From assembly GCA_948777935.1 (NCBI GenBank), contig CAQDYY010000010.1, forward strand, positions 1 through 40,853: a stretch of 40,853 nucleotides of DNA. The letters are read 5' to 3'. This document shows, one piece after another, positions 1 through 8,595 of this stretch (position 1 is the stretch's first letter; every line of letters begins with the position of its first letter). Below the pieces are notes generated by a model that was given only the letters and a program-made list of their open reading frames with translations, was not told the DNA's origin and ran no database searches. This stretch comes from an uncultured Clostridia bacterium (lineage in GTDB: Bacteria; Bacillota; Clostridia; TANB77; CAG-508). The translations under genes were made by a program, and so were the position numbers.

Positions 1-2
1 AA

Positions 3-278
3 GATATGCTAGGATGTGTAGAAATGGTATGGGAAGAAGCATTAAATAAAGGATGGGAAGAAGGAATAAAAGAGGGAAGAGATAAAGGAATGAAGGAAGG
101 AATAAGAGAAGGAAAAAGAGAGGGAAAAAGAGAGGGAAAAAGAGAAGGAAAAAGAGAAGGAATAAGAGAGGGAAAAAGAGAAGAAAGATTAAAAATAGCA
201 ATAGAAATGCAGAAGAATAATATAGCAATAGAGTTAATAGAAAAAATAACAGGTCTTAAGAAAAACGAAATAAAATAA
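3..278 (+). CDS. C-terminal end of Rpn-family PD-(D/E)XK nuclease (partial)
   Basis: An open frame enters from the left edge and ends at the TAA at 276-278, so only the tail is visible. It consists of GWEEGIKEGRDKGMKEG followed by many EGKR/EGIR units and a short helical end (IAIELIEKITGLKK). Such Gly-Lys-Glu-Arg tails are typical of the Rpn recombination-promoting nuclease / PDDEXK_2 'putative transposase' family, and a second member with the same tail type begins at 39992, which supports the assignment. The nuclease core lies outside the window, so activity cannot be judged. The visible ATG at 6 is internal to the gene, not its start. Confidence 0.75.
   Translation, partial: DMLGCVEMVWEEALNKGWEEGIKEGRDKGMKEGIREGKREGKREGKREGKREGIREGKREERLKIAIEMQKNNIAIELIEKITGLKKNEIK
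99..186 (+). repeat. 12-bp tandem repeats coding for EGKR units
   Basis: Near-identical 12-bp units of the type GGAAAAAGAGAG repeat in frame and encode EGKR/EGIR tetrapeptides. The unit length is a multiple of three, so slippage would change tail length without breaking the frame. Confidence 0.8.
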
Positions 279-333
279 AGAAGACAAAAACTTTGTCATA
301 AAATTCTCGTACAAGCATATAAATTAAAAAAAC

Positions 334-436
334 CGGAACTAAGATTTTGTACGCAGTAGAAACTGCTTACAAAATCTAGCTTCCGCCATAATTATCTAGT
401 ACGGAAACCCATGCCACTGGCATGACTTTCCTACTA
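334..436. other. Two strong hairpins in the leader of the P-type ATPase gene
   Basis: Hairpin one spans 334-385: CGGAA pairs with TTCCG at the base and AGATTTTGTA pairs with TACAAAATCT in the upper stem. Hairpin two spans 397-436: TAGTA/TACTA, GGAAA/TTTCC and CATGCC/GGCATG pair in nested order around an ACT loop. The block begins about 55 bases after the upstream stop and ends 38 bases before the ATPase start. It may be a structured 5' leader (cation-responsive regulation would suit the gene) or a short palindromic mobile repeat. I cannot match it to a known riboswitch class; the Mn2+ yybP-ykoY type was considered and its signature was not found. Confidence 0.45.
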
Positions 437-473
437 TATAAAAAACAACAATGCAAATAAAGGAGAGGGTTTT

Positions 474-3134
474 ATGTGGCATACATTAAATGCTAATGAA
501 GTTGCAAGAAACTTAAGAACGAATACTAACATTGGATTAAATGGACAAGAAGCAAGAACTAGGCTAGAAAGAGATGGCTTAAATAAGCTACAAGAAAGCA
601 AAAAAGAAAATATAATTATCAAATTTATTAAACAATTTAATGATTTTATGATTATTATTTTAATTTTAGCAGCTATAATATCAGCATTTACATCATATTT
701 ACAAGGCGAAAATGACTATATGGATTCTATTATAATAATAGCAATAGTTGTATTTAATGCCATTATGGGACTAGTTCAAGAAGCAAAAGCAGAAAAATCA
801 TTAGAGGCACTAAAGAAAATGTCAGCACCACTTGCAAAAGTAAAAAGAGATGGCAAAATTATAACAGTACCAAGTGAAGAATTAGTTAAAGGAGATATTG
901 TTATATTAGAAGCAGGAAATTATGTACCAGCAGACTGCAGATTAATTAATAGTTTTCAGCTAAAAGTAGAAGAATCAGCACTTACAGGAGAAAATTTACC
1001 AGTTACAAAAGAGGCAGATGTGATATTACAAAACAATGTAGCACTTGCAGACAAAATAAACATGGTATTTTCTACAACTATTGTAGTAAATGGACATGCA
1101 GAAGCAATAGTAGTAGAAACTGGAATGAATACAAGTGTTGGAAAAATAGCAAATATGATTTTAAATGATGAAACACCACAAACACCAATTCAAAAAAAAC
1201 TAGCAGATGTTGGAAAAAGCTTAGGAATCATTTGTTTAATAATATGTTTTGCAATTTTTGTTATAGGAATTATGAAAAACATTCCAATAGGAGAAATGTT
1301 TATGACATCTGTTGGACTTGCAGTTGCCGCAATTCCAGAAGGTTTACCTGCAATTGTAACAATCATGCTATCAATTGGAGTTACAAAAATGGCAAAAAAC
1401 AATGCAATAATTAGAAAATTACCAGCAGTAGAAACCTTAGGTAGCAGTAGTGTAATATGTTCAGACAAAACAGGAACACTAACACAAAATAAGATGAAAG
1501 TAGTAGATGTTAGAGATATTAATGGAAAAGTAGTAATAGAAAATGAATATAAATACTTATTAGGTTTAAGCTCTATGTGTACAGACTGTGCAATAGAAAA
1601 TGAAAGTGGAAAACTAGTAGCATCTGGAGAAGCAACAGAAAATGCAATAGTAAATGAAGCATTACGAATAGGAGCAAATAAAGAAGAAATAGAAATACAG
1701 TATCCTAGGGTTAATGAAATTCCATTTGATTCAGAAAGAAAATTAATGACAACAATACATAAATATAATGGAAAATATCGTGTAATTACAAAAGGAGCAC
1801 CAGATGTTTTATTAAAAAGATGTATAAACTATTACTATAACGGAAAAGAAGATATATTTACAAAAACTCTAAAAGATAAAGTAAATATACAAAATGAGCA
1901 AATGGCAGAAAATGCTTTGAGGGTACTTGCAGTAGCATATAGAGATTTTGAAACATTACCCAATAATATAACAACTGAAACAATAGAGCAAAACCTTACA
2001 TTTATGGGGCTTATAGGAATGATAGATCCACCAAGAGAAGGTGTAAAAGAAGCAGTAGCAGAGTGTAAAAAAGCAGGAATAAAAACAGTTATGATTACAG
2101 GAGATCATATTACAACAGCAAGTGCCATTGCAAAAGAATTGGGAATTTTAAAAACACATGACATGATAGCAACTGGAAATGATTTAGATAAAATATCAGA
2201 TGAAGAGCTAAACAGAAATATAATGAGATATTCTGTTTTTGCAAGAGTATCACCAGAACATAAAGTACGTATAGTAAAAGCCTATAAAAGTACAGGAGCA
2301 GTAGTTGCAATGACAGGTGATGGAGTAAATGATGCTCCAGCTCTAAAGAATGCAGACATAGGAATTGCTATGGGGAAAAACGGAACTGATGTAGCAAAAA
2401 ATGCATCAGATATGATTTTAACAGATGACAATTTTGTTACAATAGTAAAAGCAGTAAAACAAGGAAGAAACATATTTGATAATATAAAAAAAGCAGTACA
2501 TTTTCTAATTTCTACAAATGTAGGAGAAATAGTAACTATATTTATGGGGTTATTATTAGGATTAGAATCGCCACTACTTGCAATTCAATTATTATGGGTG
2601 AATTTAGTAACAGATTCGATTCCAGCAATTGCATTAGGCTTAGAAAAAGCAGATAAAGACATTATGAATAGAAAGCCACAAGATAGTAAAAAAGGGTTAT
2701 TTGCAGGTGGTTTATGGGGAAAAATATTTGTAGAAGGAACAATGATAGGAGTGCTTACACTTCTTGCATTTAGTATAGGAAACCATTTATATGGAATAGA
2801 AGTAGCAAGAACAATGGCATTTTTATCATTAGGATTATTAGAATTAGTACATAGTTTTAACATTAAAAGTGAGGAATCTATATTTAAAGCAGGGTTATTT
2901 GAAAATAAATACTTATTAGGTGCATTTGTAATAGGTGCAATATTACAAATAGGAGTAGTATGTGTGCCAGGTCTTGCTAATGTATTTAATTTGGTACCAT
3001 TAAGTTTGGAAGCTTGGTTGTATGTGGCAGGTATTTCAATTTCTCCACTTATTATTATGGAAATTCAGAAAAAGTGGAATGAATTTAAATTTGGTAAGGT
3101 TGTATATGGATATAAGGATAGAGTAGATTATTAA
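474..3134 (+). CDS. Cation-transporting P-type ATPase, Ca2+ type (P2A)
   Basis: 886 residues, the usual length for bacterial SERCA/PMCA-like calcium pumps. All hallmarks are visible: the TGE actuator motif (LTGENLP near residue 170), the membrane-embedded PEGLP ion-site motif (near 290), the phosphorylated aspartate in SDKTGTLTQNKMK (near 330), the KGAPD nucleotide-binding motif (near 443), and the hinge TGDGVNDAPALKNADIGIAMG pattern (near 615). About ten hydrophobic segments follow the P2A layout, with the last block in the C-terminal quarter. It should export Ca2+ (possibly Mn2+) from the cytosol at the expense of ATP. The start is preceded by AAAGGAGAGG at proper spacing. The gene appears monocistronic: a palindromic repeat follows and a structured leader precedes it. 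Substrate is inferred from family only. Confidence 0.92.
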   Translation: MWHTLNANEVARNLRTNTNIGLNGQEARTRLERDGLNKLQESKKENIIIKFIKQFNDFMIIILILAAIISAFTSYLQGENDYMDSIIIIAIVVFNAIMGLVQEAKAEKSLEALKKMSAPLAKVKRDGKIITVPSEELVKGDIVILEAGNYVPADCRLINSFQLKVEESALTGENLPVTKEADVILQNNVALADKINMVFSTTIVVNGHAEAIVVETGMNTSVGKIANMILNDETPQTPIQKKLADVGKSLGIICLIICFAIFVIGIMKNIPIGEMFMTSVGLAVAAIPEGLPAIVTIMLSIGVTKMAKNNAIIRKLPAVETLGSSSVICSDKTGTLTQNKMKVVDVRDINGKVVIENEYKYLLGLSSMCTDCAIENESGKLVASGEATENAIVNEALRIGANKEEIEIQYPRVNEIPFDSERKLMTTIHKYNGKYRVITKGAPDVLLKRCINYYYNGKEDIFTKTLKDKVNIQNEQMAENALRVLAVAYRDFETLPNNITTETIEQNLTFMGLIGMIDPPREGVKEAVAECKKAGIKTVMITGDHITTASAIAKELGILKTHDMIATGNDLDKISDEELNRNIMRYSVFARVSPEHKVRIVKAYKSTGAVVAMTGDGVNDAPALKNADIGIAMGKNGTDVAKNASDMILTDDNFVTIVKAVKQGRNIFDNIKKAVHFLISTNVGEIVTIFMGLLLGLESPLLAIQLLWVNLVTDSIPAIALGLEKADKDIMNRKPQDSKKGLFAGGLWGKIFVEGTMIGVLTLLAFSIGNHLYGIEVARTMAFLSLGLLELVHSFNIKSEESIFKAGLFENKYLLGAFVIGAILQIGVVCVPGLANVFNLVPLSLEAWLYVAGISISPLIIMEIQKKWNEFKFGKVVYGYKDRVDY

Positions 3135-3159
3135 TAAAAACAAACATTATGATTATTAG

Positions 3160-3308
3160 AACCCCCAGTCGTTCTTACGAACGACAGCCCCCTTAAATAA
3201 AGGGGCCATTACTCTACAATATTTAGACTAGTATAGTTATTTTGAAGAGTAGAGAAAAGCCTCCTTTACTTAAGGGAGGTGGCAAGGCGAAGCCTTGACG
3301 GAGGGTTC
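3160..3308. repeat. Palindromic MITE-like repeat, family A, copy 1
   Basis: About 149 bp with ends AACCCCC...GGAGGGTT. The two ~48-bp arms are imperfect inverted copies of each other, and each arm contains its own small hairpin (GTCGTTC/GAACGAC on the left, CAAGGC/GCCTTG on the right) followed by CCCCTTAAATAAAGGGG-type sequence. Copies at 13487 and 31312 share arms and core. No coding capacity. It looks like a non-autonomous mobile repeat or a REP-type structural element. Confidence 0.85.
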
Positions 3309-3433
3309 TTATAGCACTCATTATAAAAAGATGCTATTACCTAAATAGCTCAATATTAACAAAAACAATTAAAAGGTATTGAAAAAATATGATAAATACA
3401 ATAAAATAAATGTACAATAAAAGGGGGAAAATT

Positions 3434-5322
3434 ATGAAGAAAATATGTAATAAAATACTACTTACTATAATTGTATTTATAGGCATTATTTTAATATCTA
3501 ATACATCAAAAGCAGGAGAATTAAGGCTTAAGAACTTAGATTATAAAGTACAATTAAACTCAGATGGGACAGCAGATGTAACTGAAAATTGGAGAATATA
3601 TATAGAAGATACAAATACTTTATTTAAAACATTTGAAATAGATAGTAGCAAGTATAAAGAAATTATAGATGTAAAGGTAAGAGAAATAAAAGGTTCTGGA
3701 AGTATAGATTTTAGAAAAATAAATGTAGAAAAATACCATGTAGATAAAAACTGTTTTTATGCATTAAAAAATAGTAAAGGCAAATTTGAAATTGCATGGG
3801 GTGCACATGCAGAAGATGTAACAAAAACATATGAAATTACCTATAAAATAGTAGATGCTGTTAAAAATTATACAGATTGTTCAGAATTTTACTGGCAATT
3901 TGTAAGTACAGAATCTGAAATTCCCGCAAGTAAAGTAACAGGAACAATAATACTTCCAAACTCTGTTTCAAACAAAGAAGACTTAAAAACATGGGCACAT
4001 GGTCCATTAAATGGAAATATAAAAATTGATTCTAACAAACAAGTTAGTTTTGAAGCCATCGATTTTAGAGCCAATACTATGCTAGAGGCAAGAGTAGTAA
4101 CACCTAATTACATTTTTGCAAATAATATAAATAAAGTAAATACAAATAAATTACAAAGCATATTAGATCAAGAACAAAAATGGGCAGATGAAGCAAATAG
4201 AAAAAGGGAAGAAATAAGAAAAAGACAAGAAATGATGGAAACTGGAATTAAAATATTTTTCATTGTTTCAAATATAATTGGAGTTTTGCTTGCAATTGTT
4301 ATTATTAAAAAAATAATAAAATATCATAAAGAACTAAAAGAACATCCAGTATTAAAACCAGAAATGAAATTAGACTATTTTAGAGATATACCAGATGAAG
4401 AAGCTACGCCAGCAGATGCAGGTTTTTTATATTATTTTAAGAGCACAGGATTACAATATAATATTAGTAAAATAATATCAGCTACAATGTTAGACTTATG
4501 TTTAAAAGGATATTTAAGTTTTGAAGAAGTAGCAGGAAAAAAAGATCAAATTAAAGTTACATTAAAACAAAAACAAACCACAGAGCTTCCAGAAGATGAA
4601 AAAGCAATTTATATACTACTTCAGGAAGTAGCAAACAATGAAACAAAATCATTTACAATGAAAGATTTTGAAAAGTATGCTAAAAATCATTCAAGCAGTG
4701 TACTAAGAAGAATTAATAGAATTGAAGAACAAGCAAAAAAATCTCAAGAAGAAAAAAAGAACTACGATAAAGTATCTATTAATACATATCATAATTGGGT
4801 AGCAAAGGGAGTAGGATATTTATTTTTAGGTATCTTTAGTGTAATATTTATGCAAGTTTTAGCTATACCAGCATTTATTGCAGCAATATATAGTTTTAAA
4901 GTTGGTTCAAGATATAATCAATTAACACAAAAACGGAGTAAACGAAAAAGAAGAGTGGATGGGACTAAAGAGATATATGTCAGAGTTTTCATTAATGAAA
5001 GAAAAAGAAGTACCAGAGTTAGTATTATGGGAAAAATATTTAGTATATGCTACTGTTTTTGGAATTAGTGAAAAAGTATTAAAACAACTAAAAGTAGTAT
5101 ATCCTCAATTATCAGATGAACAATATATGGCAAATGGTTATACATACTTATATTTAATAAACTCTAGAAGCTTTAGAACATCATTTATATCTACACTAAA
5201 CACATCAGTTGGGACTTCATATACATCACTTACAAATTACTCTTCAGGTTCAGGTTCTGGAGGAGGCTTCTCATCTGGCGGAGGCTTTGGCGGAGGCGGA
5301 GGCCGGAATGGGTGGCAGATAA
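3434..5322 (+). CDS. DUF2207 membrane protein, read through two CGG +1 sites
   Basis: Start chosen at 3434 because AAAGGGGG precedes it and a signal peptide follows (MKKICNKILLTIIVFIGIIL, cleavage near SKA-GE). The family layout is an extracellular DUF2207 domain, a membrane helix near residue 270 (IFFIVSNIIGVLLAIVIIKK), a cytoplasmic part, two more helices near 470 and a Gly-rich tail. The literal frame breaks twice at in-frame CGG codons, 4934-4936 and 5304-5306. Skipping one C each time restores the family sequence (LTQK-GVNEKEEWMGLKRY, then GGGGGG-MGGR-stop) and gives 628 residues. The restored stop at 5320-5322 sits directly against a perfect terminator, whereas the unshifted frame would run through that terminator. 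Function of the family is unknown. It could instead be a decayed gene, but the identical break type in five other genes argues against that. Confidence 0.82.
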
Positions 5323-5351
5323 AAAAATGCAGACAAAGGTCTGCATTTTTT
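5322..5351 (+). terminator. Rho-independent terminator of the DUF2207 gene
   Basis: AAAAATGCAGAC and GTCTGCATTTTT form a perfect stem around the loop AAAG and end in a T run. The corrected stop codon of the upstream gene touches the stem, which independently supports the second frame correction. Confidence 0.9.
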
Positions 5352-5375
5352 GGTACTATGAAATTAAACAGTTGG

Positions 5376-5537
5376 CTACTTTTTTGAATCGTCTTTTTGC
5401 GACTGCGATTTGCATTTGCATTCGTTTTTTAAGCAACCACTACCGCCTTTGTGCCGGCAGCAACAAACGAAGTTACTACCATTACTATTGTTACAATTAC
5501 ATTTGTTTTCAGAACTTTGTGTTTTAGTTTTATCCAT
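5376..5537 (-). CDS. Small Cys-rich peptide (53 aa)
   Basis: On the minus strand an ATG at 5537 follows AAAGGAG and opens a 53-codon frame beginning MDKTKTQSSENKCNCNNSN. It has eight cysteines, in CNC, CCC and ECKCK clusters and one lone Cys, and a hydrophilic, Lys/Ser-rich tail. There is no signal peptide or membrane segment, so a metal-binding or redox role in the cytosol is possible but is inference only. A good promoter lies upstream (5578-5606). One codon, 5454-5456, is CGG in frame; here the Cys-rich composition continues in the same frame, whereas a +1 shift would give only GTKAVVVA before a stop. It is therefore a possible counterexample to the CGG rule seen elsewhere. I do not recognise the family. 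Confidence 0.6.
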   Translation of the reverse strand: MDKTKTQSSENKCNCNNSNGSNFVCCCRHKGGSGCLKNECKCKSQSQKDDSKK

Positions 5538-5577
5538 ATGCAACTCCTTTCATAGTTAAAACAACTGGGATGAATAT

Positions 5578-5606
5578 ATTATAACACTAATTATGTAAAT
5601 ATACAA
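5578..5606 (-). promoter_or_regulatory. Sigma-A-type promoter for the Cys-rich peptide
   Basis: Read on the minus strand: -35 TTGTAT (5606-5601), a 17-base spacer, -10 TATAAT (5583-5578). The start codon at 5537 lies about 35 bases past the expected transcription start. Confidence 0.65.
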
Positions 5607-5609
5607 TAA

Positions 5610-5646
5610 TTTTCTGGTAACTAATATAACATTAGTTACCAGAAAA
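5610..5646. other. Strong symmetric hairpin between minus-strand genes
   Basis: CTGGTAACTAAT and ATTAGTTACCAG form a perfect stem around a five-base loop, flanked by TTTT and AAAA that extend the pairing. It lies just beyond the stop of the Bax-inhibitor-like gene, so it probably stabilises or ends that transcript, although a clear U tract after the stem is lacking. Confidence 0.6.
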
Positions 5647-5666
5647 CATTAATACCTATGCACTTT

Positions 5667-6323
5667 TTAGTTTCTTCTTTTTCCAAAGATAGATAAAATT
5701 CTTATGAAAATATTTATAAAGTCTAAGTATAATTCCATAGCTCCATAAATGTGAAGTTTACTTTTATCTAAACTTTCATCTTCAGATAAAGCCTTAATTT
5801 TGTTCATGTCATATGCTGTAATTCCAAAGAATACTAGCAAAATAACCCAATCTAAAACTATGTCTACAATAGAATTTTTTAAAAACCAATTAACAAGGCT
5901 TAATATGATTCCAACAATTAGTACACCAAATAGAATAGTTTTCCAATTGCTTAGATCTTTCTTTGTTTTATACCCAAAAAATGCCATACCACCAAATAAA
6001 ACTGCACTTGCTACAAATAGCCATACAATAGAATTTAGTTCAAATAAAATAAAAGTTGTAGAAAGTGTTACACCATTTAGCATAGCATATACGAAAAATA
6101 AAATGCCAACCACAATTGGTGGTAATTTCTTAAATAAAAACGAAAATAATAAAACAACTACAACTTCAGCAATTAATAATAGTCCCCAATAATCACCTAG
6201 AATAATTGAAATAAACAAACCAGATGAATATGTGTACCAAGCAACAATTGCTGTTCCTAATAAACCAAGAAACATCCAGAAAAATGTCTTAGAAATTAGG
6301 TTTCCTCCATTTTCTTCTTCCAT
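5667..6323 (-). CDS. Bax inhibitor-1 / YccA-YetJ family membrane protein
   Basis: 218 residues with about seven hydrophobic helices, the usual size and layout of bacterial BI-1 (TMBIM) proteins such as YetJ, a pH-sensitive Ca2+ leak channel. The C-terminal part has the family-like ITAYDMNKIKAL segment, acidic residues (EDESLD) and an LYLDFINIFIRIL end; the first helix is KTFFWMFLGLLGTAIVAWYT. The ATG at 6323 is preceded by AGAAAGGA on the minus strand. The position close to a Ca2+-type ATPase gene suggests a common theme of ion homeostasis, but the strands differ and no co-regulation is visible. Confidence 0.85.
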   Translation of the reverse strand: MEEENGGNLISKTFFWMFLGLLGTAIVAWYTYSSGLFISIILGDYWGLLLIAEVVVVLLFSFLFKKLPPIVVGILFFVYAMLNGVTLSTTFILFELNSIVWLFVASAVLFGGMAFFGYKTKKDLSNWKTILFGVLIVGIILSLVNWFLKNSIVDIVLDWVILLVFFGITAYDMNKIKALSEDESLDKSKLHIYGAMELYLDFINIFIRILSIFGKRRN

Positions 6324-6451
6324 TTTAAATCATTCCTTTCTAAAATATTACTAATATTATAATACAAAACTTAAAAGAATACCACTAATATATAACCTTT
6401 TTTTTAAAATGCGAATATACTGTTTATAGATAGGTGTAAAAGGAGGAAAAG

Positions 6452-7219
6452 ATGAAAGACATATTAAAAATAAAAGAAGTAACAAAAAAATATCAGGCTA
6501 AAAATGGCGAATTAGAAGCAATTAAAAATATTAGTTTAAATGTAAAACAAGGAGAATTTATTAGTATTATTGGACCAAGTGGATGTGGAAAATCAACACT
6601 TTTATCTATTATTGCAGGACTAGAAGAAAAAACATCAGGAGAAATTTGGGTAGAAGATAATAAAATAGATGGAATATTAGAAAAAATAGGATATATGTTA
6701 CAAAAAGATAGCTTATTAGGTTGGAGAACAATATATAACAATGTTTTATTCGGATTAGAAGTATCAGGAAAAAAGAACGAAGAAAACAAAGCCTATGTAG
6801 ACATGTTACTAAAGAAATATAATTTATATGAATTTAAAGATAAACTACCTTCGCAACTATCCGGAGGAATGAGACAAAGAGCCTCTCTTATAAGAACTTT
6901 AGCAGTAAAACCTAAAATATTATTACTAGATGAGGCATTTTCTGCATTAGATTATCAAACAAGATTAATGGTAACTAAAGATGTGTACGATATTTTAAAA
7001 AATGAAGAAATAACAATGTTAATGGTTACACATGACATTTCGGAAGCCATTAGTATGGGTGATAAAGTAGTTGTATTAACTAATAGACCAACTACTGTAA
7101 AATGTATTCATACAATAGATTTTGAAATACAACCAAGAGATCCTTTAACTTGCAGAAAAAGCCCTAAGTTTAGTGAATATTTTGACTTACTATGGAAGGA
7201 GCTTGATGTACATGGATAA
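6452..7219 (+). CDS. ABC importer ATPase, nitrate/sulfonate/taurine type (SsuB/TauB-like)
   Basis: 255 residues with every ABC motif: Walker A GPSGCGKST, Q-loop LQKDSLLGW, signature LSGGMRQR, Walker B ILLLDEAFSALD and the switch histidine VTHDISEA. It energises an importer whose permease starts at 7206, overlapping its last codons, and whose binding protein is at 13674. This gene order is the classic SsuBCA/TauABC/thiamine-precursor cluster. The start follows AAAAGGAGG. The substrate cannot be read from the sequence. The operon is cut by a mobile element after the first part of the permease, so the ATPase may be without a partner in the integrated state. Confidence 0.93.
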   Translation: MKDILKIKEVTKKYQAKNGELEAIKNISLNVKQGEFISIIGPSGCGKSTLLSIIAGLEEKTSGEIWVEDNKIDGILEKIGYMLQKDSLLGWRTIYNNVLFGLEVSGKKNEENKAYVDMLLKKYNLYEFKDKLPSQLSGGMRQRASLIRTLAVKPKILLLDEAFSALDYQTRLMVTKDVYDILKNEEITMLMVTHDISEAISMGDKVVVLTNRPTTVKCIHTIDFEIQPRDPLTCRKSPKFSEYFDLLWKELDVHG

Positions 7220-7667
7220 AAAAGCCATATCGAAAGATAGGAAAATATACTTAAGAAAACAAAAAATAAATAAAATAGCAGTACTTTTTGTACAAATTGC
7301 AATTATTGTAGGATTTATCGCCATATGGGAAATATTTGCGAACATTGGTATTATAGATAGTTTTATAGCAAGTTCACCTTCAAGAATAGTAAAAACATTT
7401 ATGAACTTAACTAAAAATGATTTATTAATGCACATAGGAGTAACATGCTTTGAAACAATAATTGGTTTCCTAACTGGGGCAATATTAGGAGTAATAATTG
7501 CAATTATATTATGGTGGTCAAAATTTTTATCAAAAGTTTCTGACCCATTTTTAGTAATTCTAAACAGTTTACCCAAAATTGCATTAGGACCAGTAATCAT
7601 AATATGGGTAGGAGCAGGAATGGGAGCAATTATAGTAATGGCACTTGCAATTGCGACGGTAGTTTGA
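7206..7667 (+). pseudogene. ABC permease, 5' part, interrupted by a mobile element
   Basis: The ATG at 7206 follows AAGGAG and overlaps the ATPase stop. Codons 1-149 give an SsuC/TauC-type permease N-terminal part with helices (KIAVLFVQIAIIVGFIAIWE and others) and the start of the EAA-loop region (LNSLPKIALGPVIIIWVG, MGAIIVMALAI). After TGCAATT (7646-7652) the reading frame enters foreign DNA and stops at TGA 7665-7667. The rest of the gene resumes in the same frame at 13127. Joining at the shared 7-bp repeat gives MALAI-SLIVTVLEILNGF, which matches the permease family, and a product of 266 residues. Confidence 0.9.
7646..7652 (+). repeat. Left attachment core of the element (TGCAATT)
   Basis: Seven bases identical to 13126-13132. 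The permease frame is correct up to this point and foreign after it. A short identical core is what a serine recombinase leaves at both ends. Confidence 0.75.
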
Positions 7668-7699
7668 TGACAACAAATACAAATAAATTCGCAAGTGTG

Positions 7700-8419
7700 C
7701 TAGTATTTTTTATTACAAATTTTATTTAAAACTGTATTTACTACCACTTTAATTGTAGGTTTTACGTCCTCATGAAATCCAAAGTATTCTTGCATTTTAT
7801 TCATGCTACATTTACAATACATTAATTCTGTTGCATTATTTATATTACACTTTATATTATTAATTGATTTATGGTATATCTTTGAAATTATGGGATATAT
7901 ATCTTTTTGAAGGTTATCTAGCATTTTTTCTCTATTTATATATTCTTGTAATATTACTTCAGTTAGATATGTAGTTCCTTTATATTTTAAATCATAGCCT
8001 ATACTTTCTAATTCTTTAATAATTGATGTTTTTATGTATTTTATATCCTTGATTTCTACCAATTTTTTAATACAATATATAATTTTCTCTTGTCTTGTTC
8101 CTTTTATAATAAAATCATATACTAATGGATTATTAATTACTTGTGAAATAAAGTAATTATCGCTTGAAATTATAATTATAGAATTTTTATATTGTTCTGA
8201 TTTATATTTTAATAATTCATTTAATACTTCTATTCCATTCATAATTGGCATCATAACGTCTAAAATAATTATATCTATGTTGCAATTCTTCACAACTTCT
8301 AAAACTTCTTTTCCATTGGTGCAAATTTTACATATTTTTATATTAATACTTTCAGAAATTTCATTAATTAAATTTTTAGAAAAATCCAAATTATCATCTG
8401 CTATTAGTATATTAACCAT
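7700..8419 (-). CDS. Spo0A-like response regulator
   Basis: 239 residues. Residues 1-120 are a receiver domain: acidic pocket IADDN, phospho-acceptor aspartate in DIIILDVMMP, a Ser switch in IIIISSDN and the conserved lysine in FIIKG. Residues 135-239 resemble the Spo0A C-terminal domain: IGYDLKYKGTTYL, YPIISKIYHKS, and a FGFHEDVKPTIKVVVNTV segment equivalent to the KPTNSEF recognition helix region. It should bind DNA when phosphorylated. The real host Spo0A is expected elsewhere; a copy on a mobile element next to a sigma/anti-sigma pair suggests that the element senses or redirects sporulation entry. That role is inference. Confidence 0.8.
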   Translation of the reverse strand: MVNILIADDNLDFSKNLINEISESINIKICKICTNGKEVLEVVKNCNIDIIILDVMMPIMNGIEVLNELLKYKSEQYKNSIIIISSDNYFISQVINNPLVYDFIIKGTRQEKIIYCIKKLVEIKDIKYIKTSIIKELESIGYDLKYKGTTYLTEVILQEYINREKMLDNLQKDIYPIISKIYHKSINNIKCNINNATELMYCKCSMNKMQEYFGFHEDVKPTIKVVVNTVLNKICNKKY

Positions 8420-8525
8420 AATTATCTTCCTTTTATTAGATTACAAAATATGTAAATAAAGTTTCATTTTTTTACCTTTTTTTACCTTTTCAAGCTTTTT
8501 TCCTATATTATGTTATCATTAACCC

Positions 8526-8552
8526 AATAAGATTTATTCTTATTGCTATAAA
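8526..8552 (+). promoter_or_regulatory. Palindrome and -10-like box upstream of the secreted-protein gene
   Basis: AATAAGA (8526-8532) and TCTTATT (8538-8544) form an inverted repeat ending just before TATAAA (8547-8552). This could be an operator over a promoter for the gene at 8596. No convincing -35 box is seen. Confidence 0.35.
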
Positions 8553-8595
8553 ATGGATTATGTCAGTAATTGTTATTGCAAAAGGAGGAAATTTT

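Noticed and set aside
81..190. CRISPR-like array
   Set aside because: Units are 12 bp, contiguous and in coding frame; no spacers.
334..436. yybP-ykoY manganese riboswitch before the ATPase
   Set aside because: The conserved bases of that class are not present.
4959..5387. Separate 142-aa glycine-rich protein
   Set aside because: It is the C-terminal part of the DUF2207 protein after the frame step, and its last 20 codons run through a terminator.
5312..5527. 71-aa plus-strand ORF over the Cys-rich peptide
   Set aside because: It lies on the complement of a better-supported gene and starts inside the DUF2207 tail and terminator.
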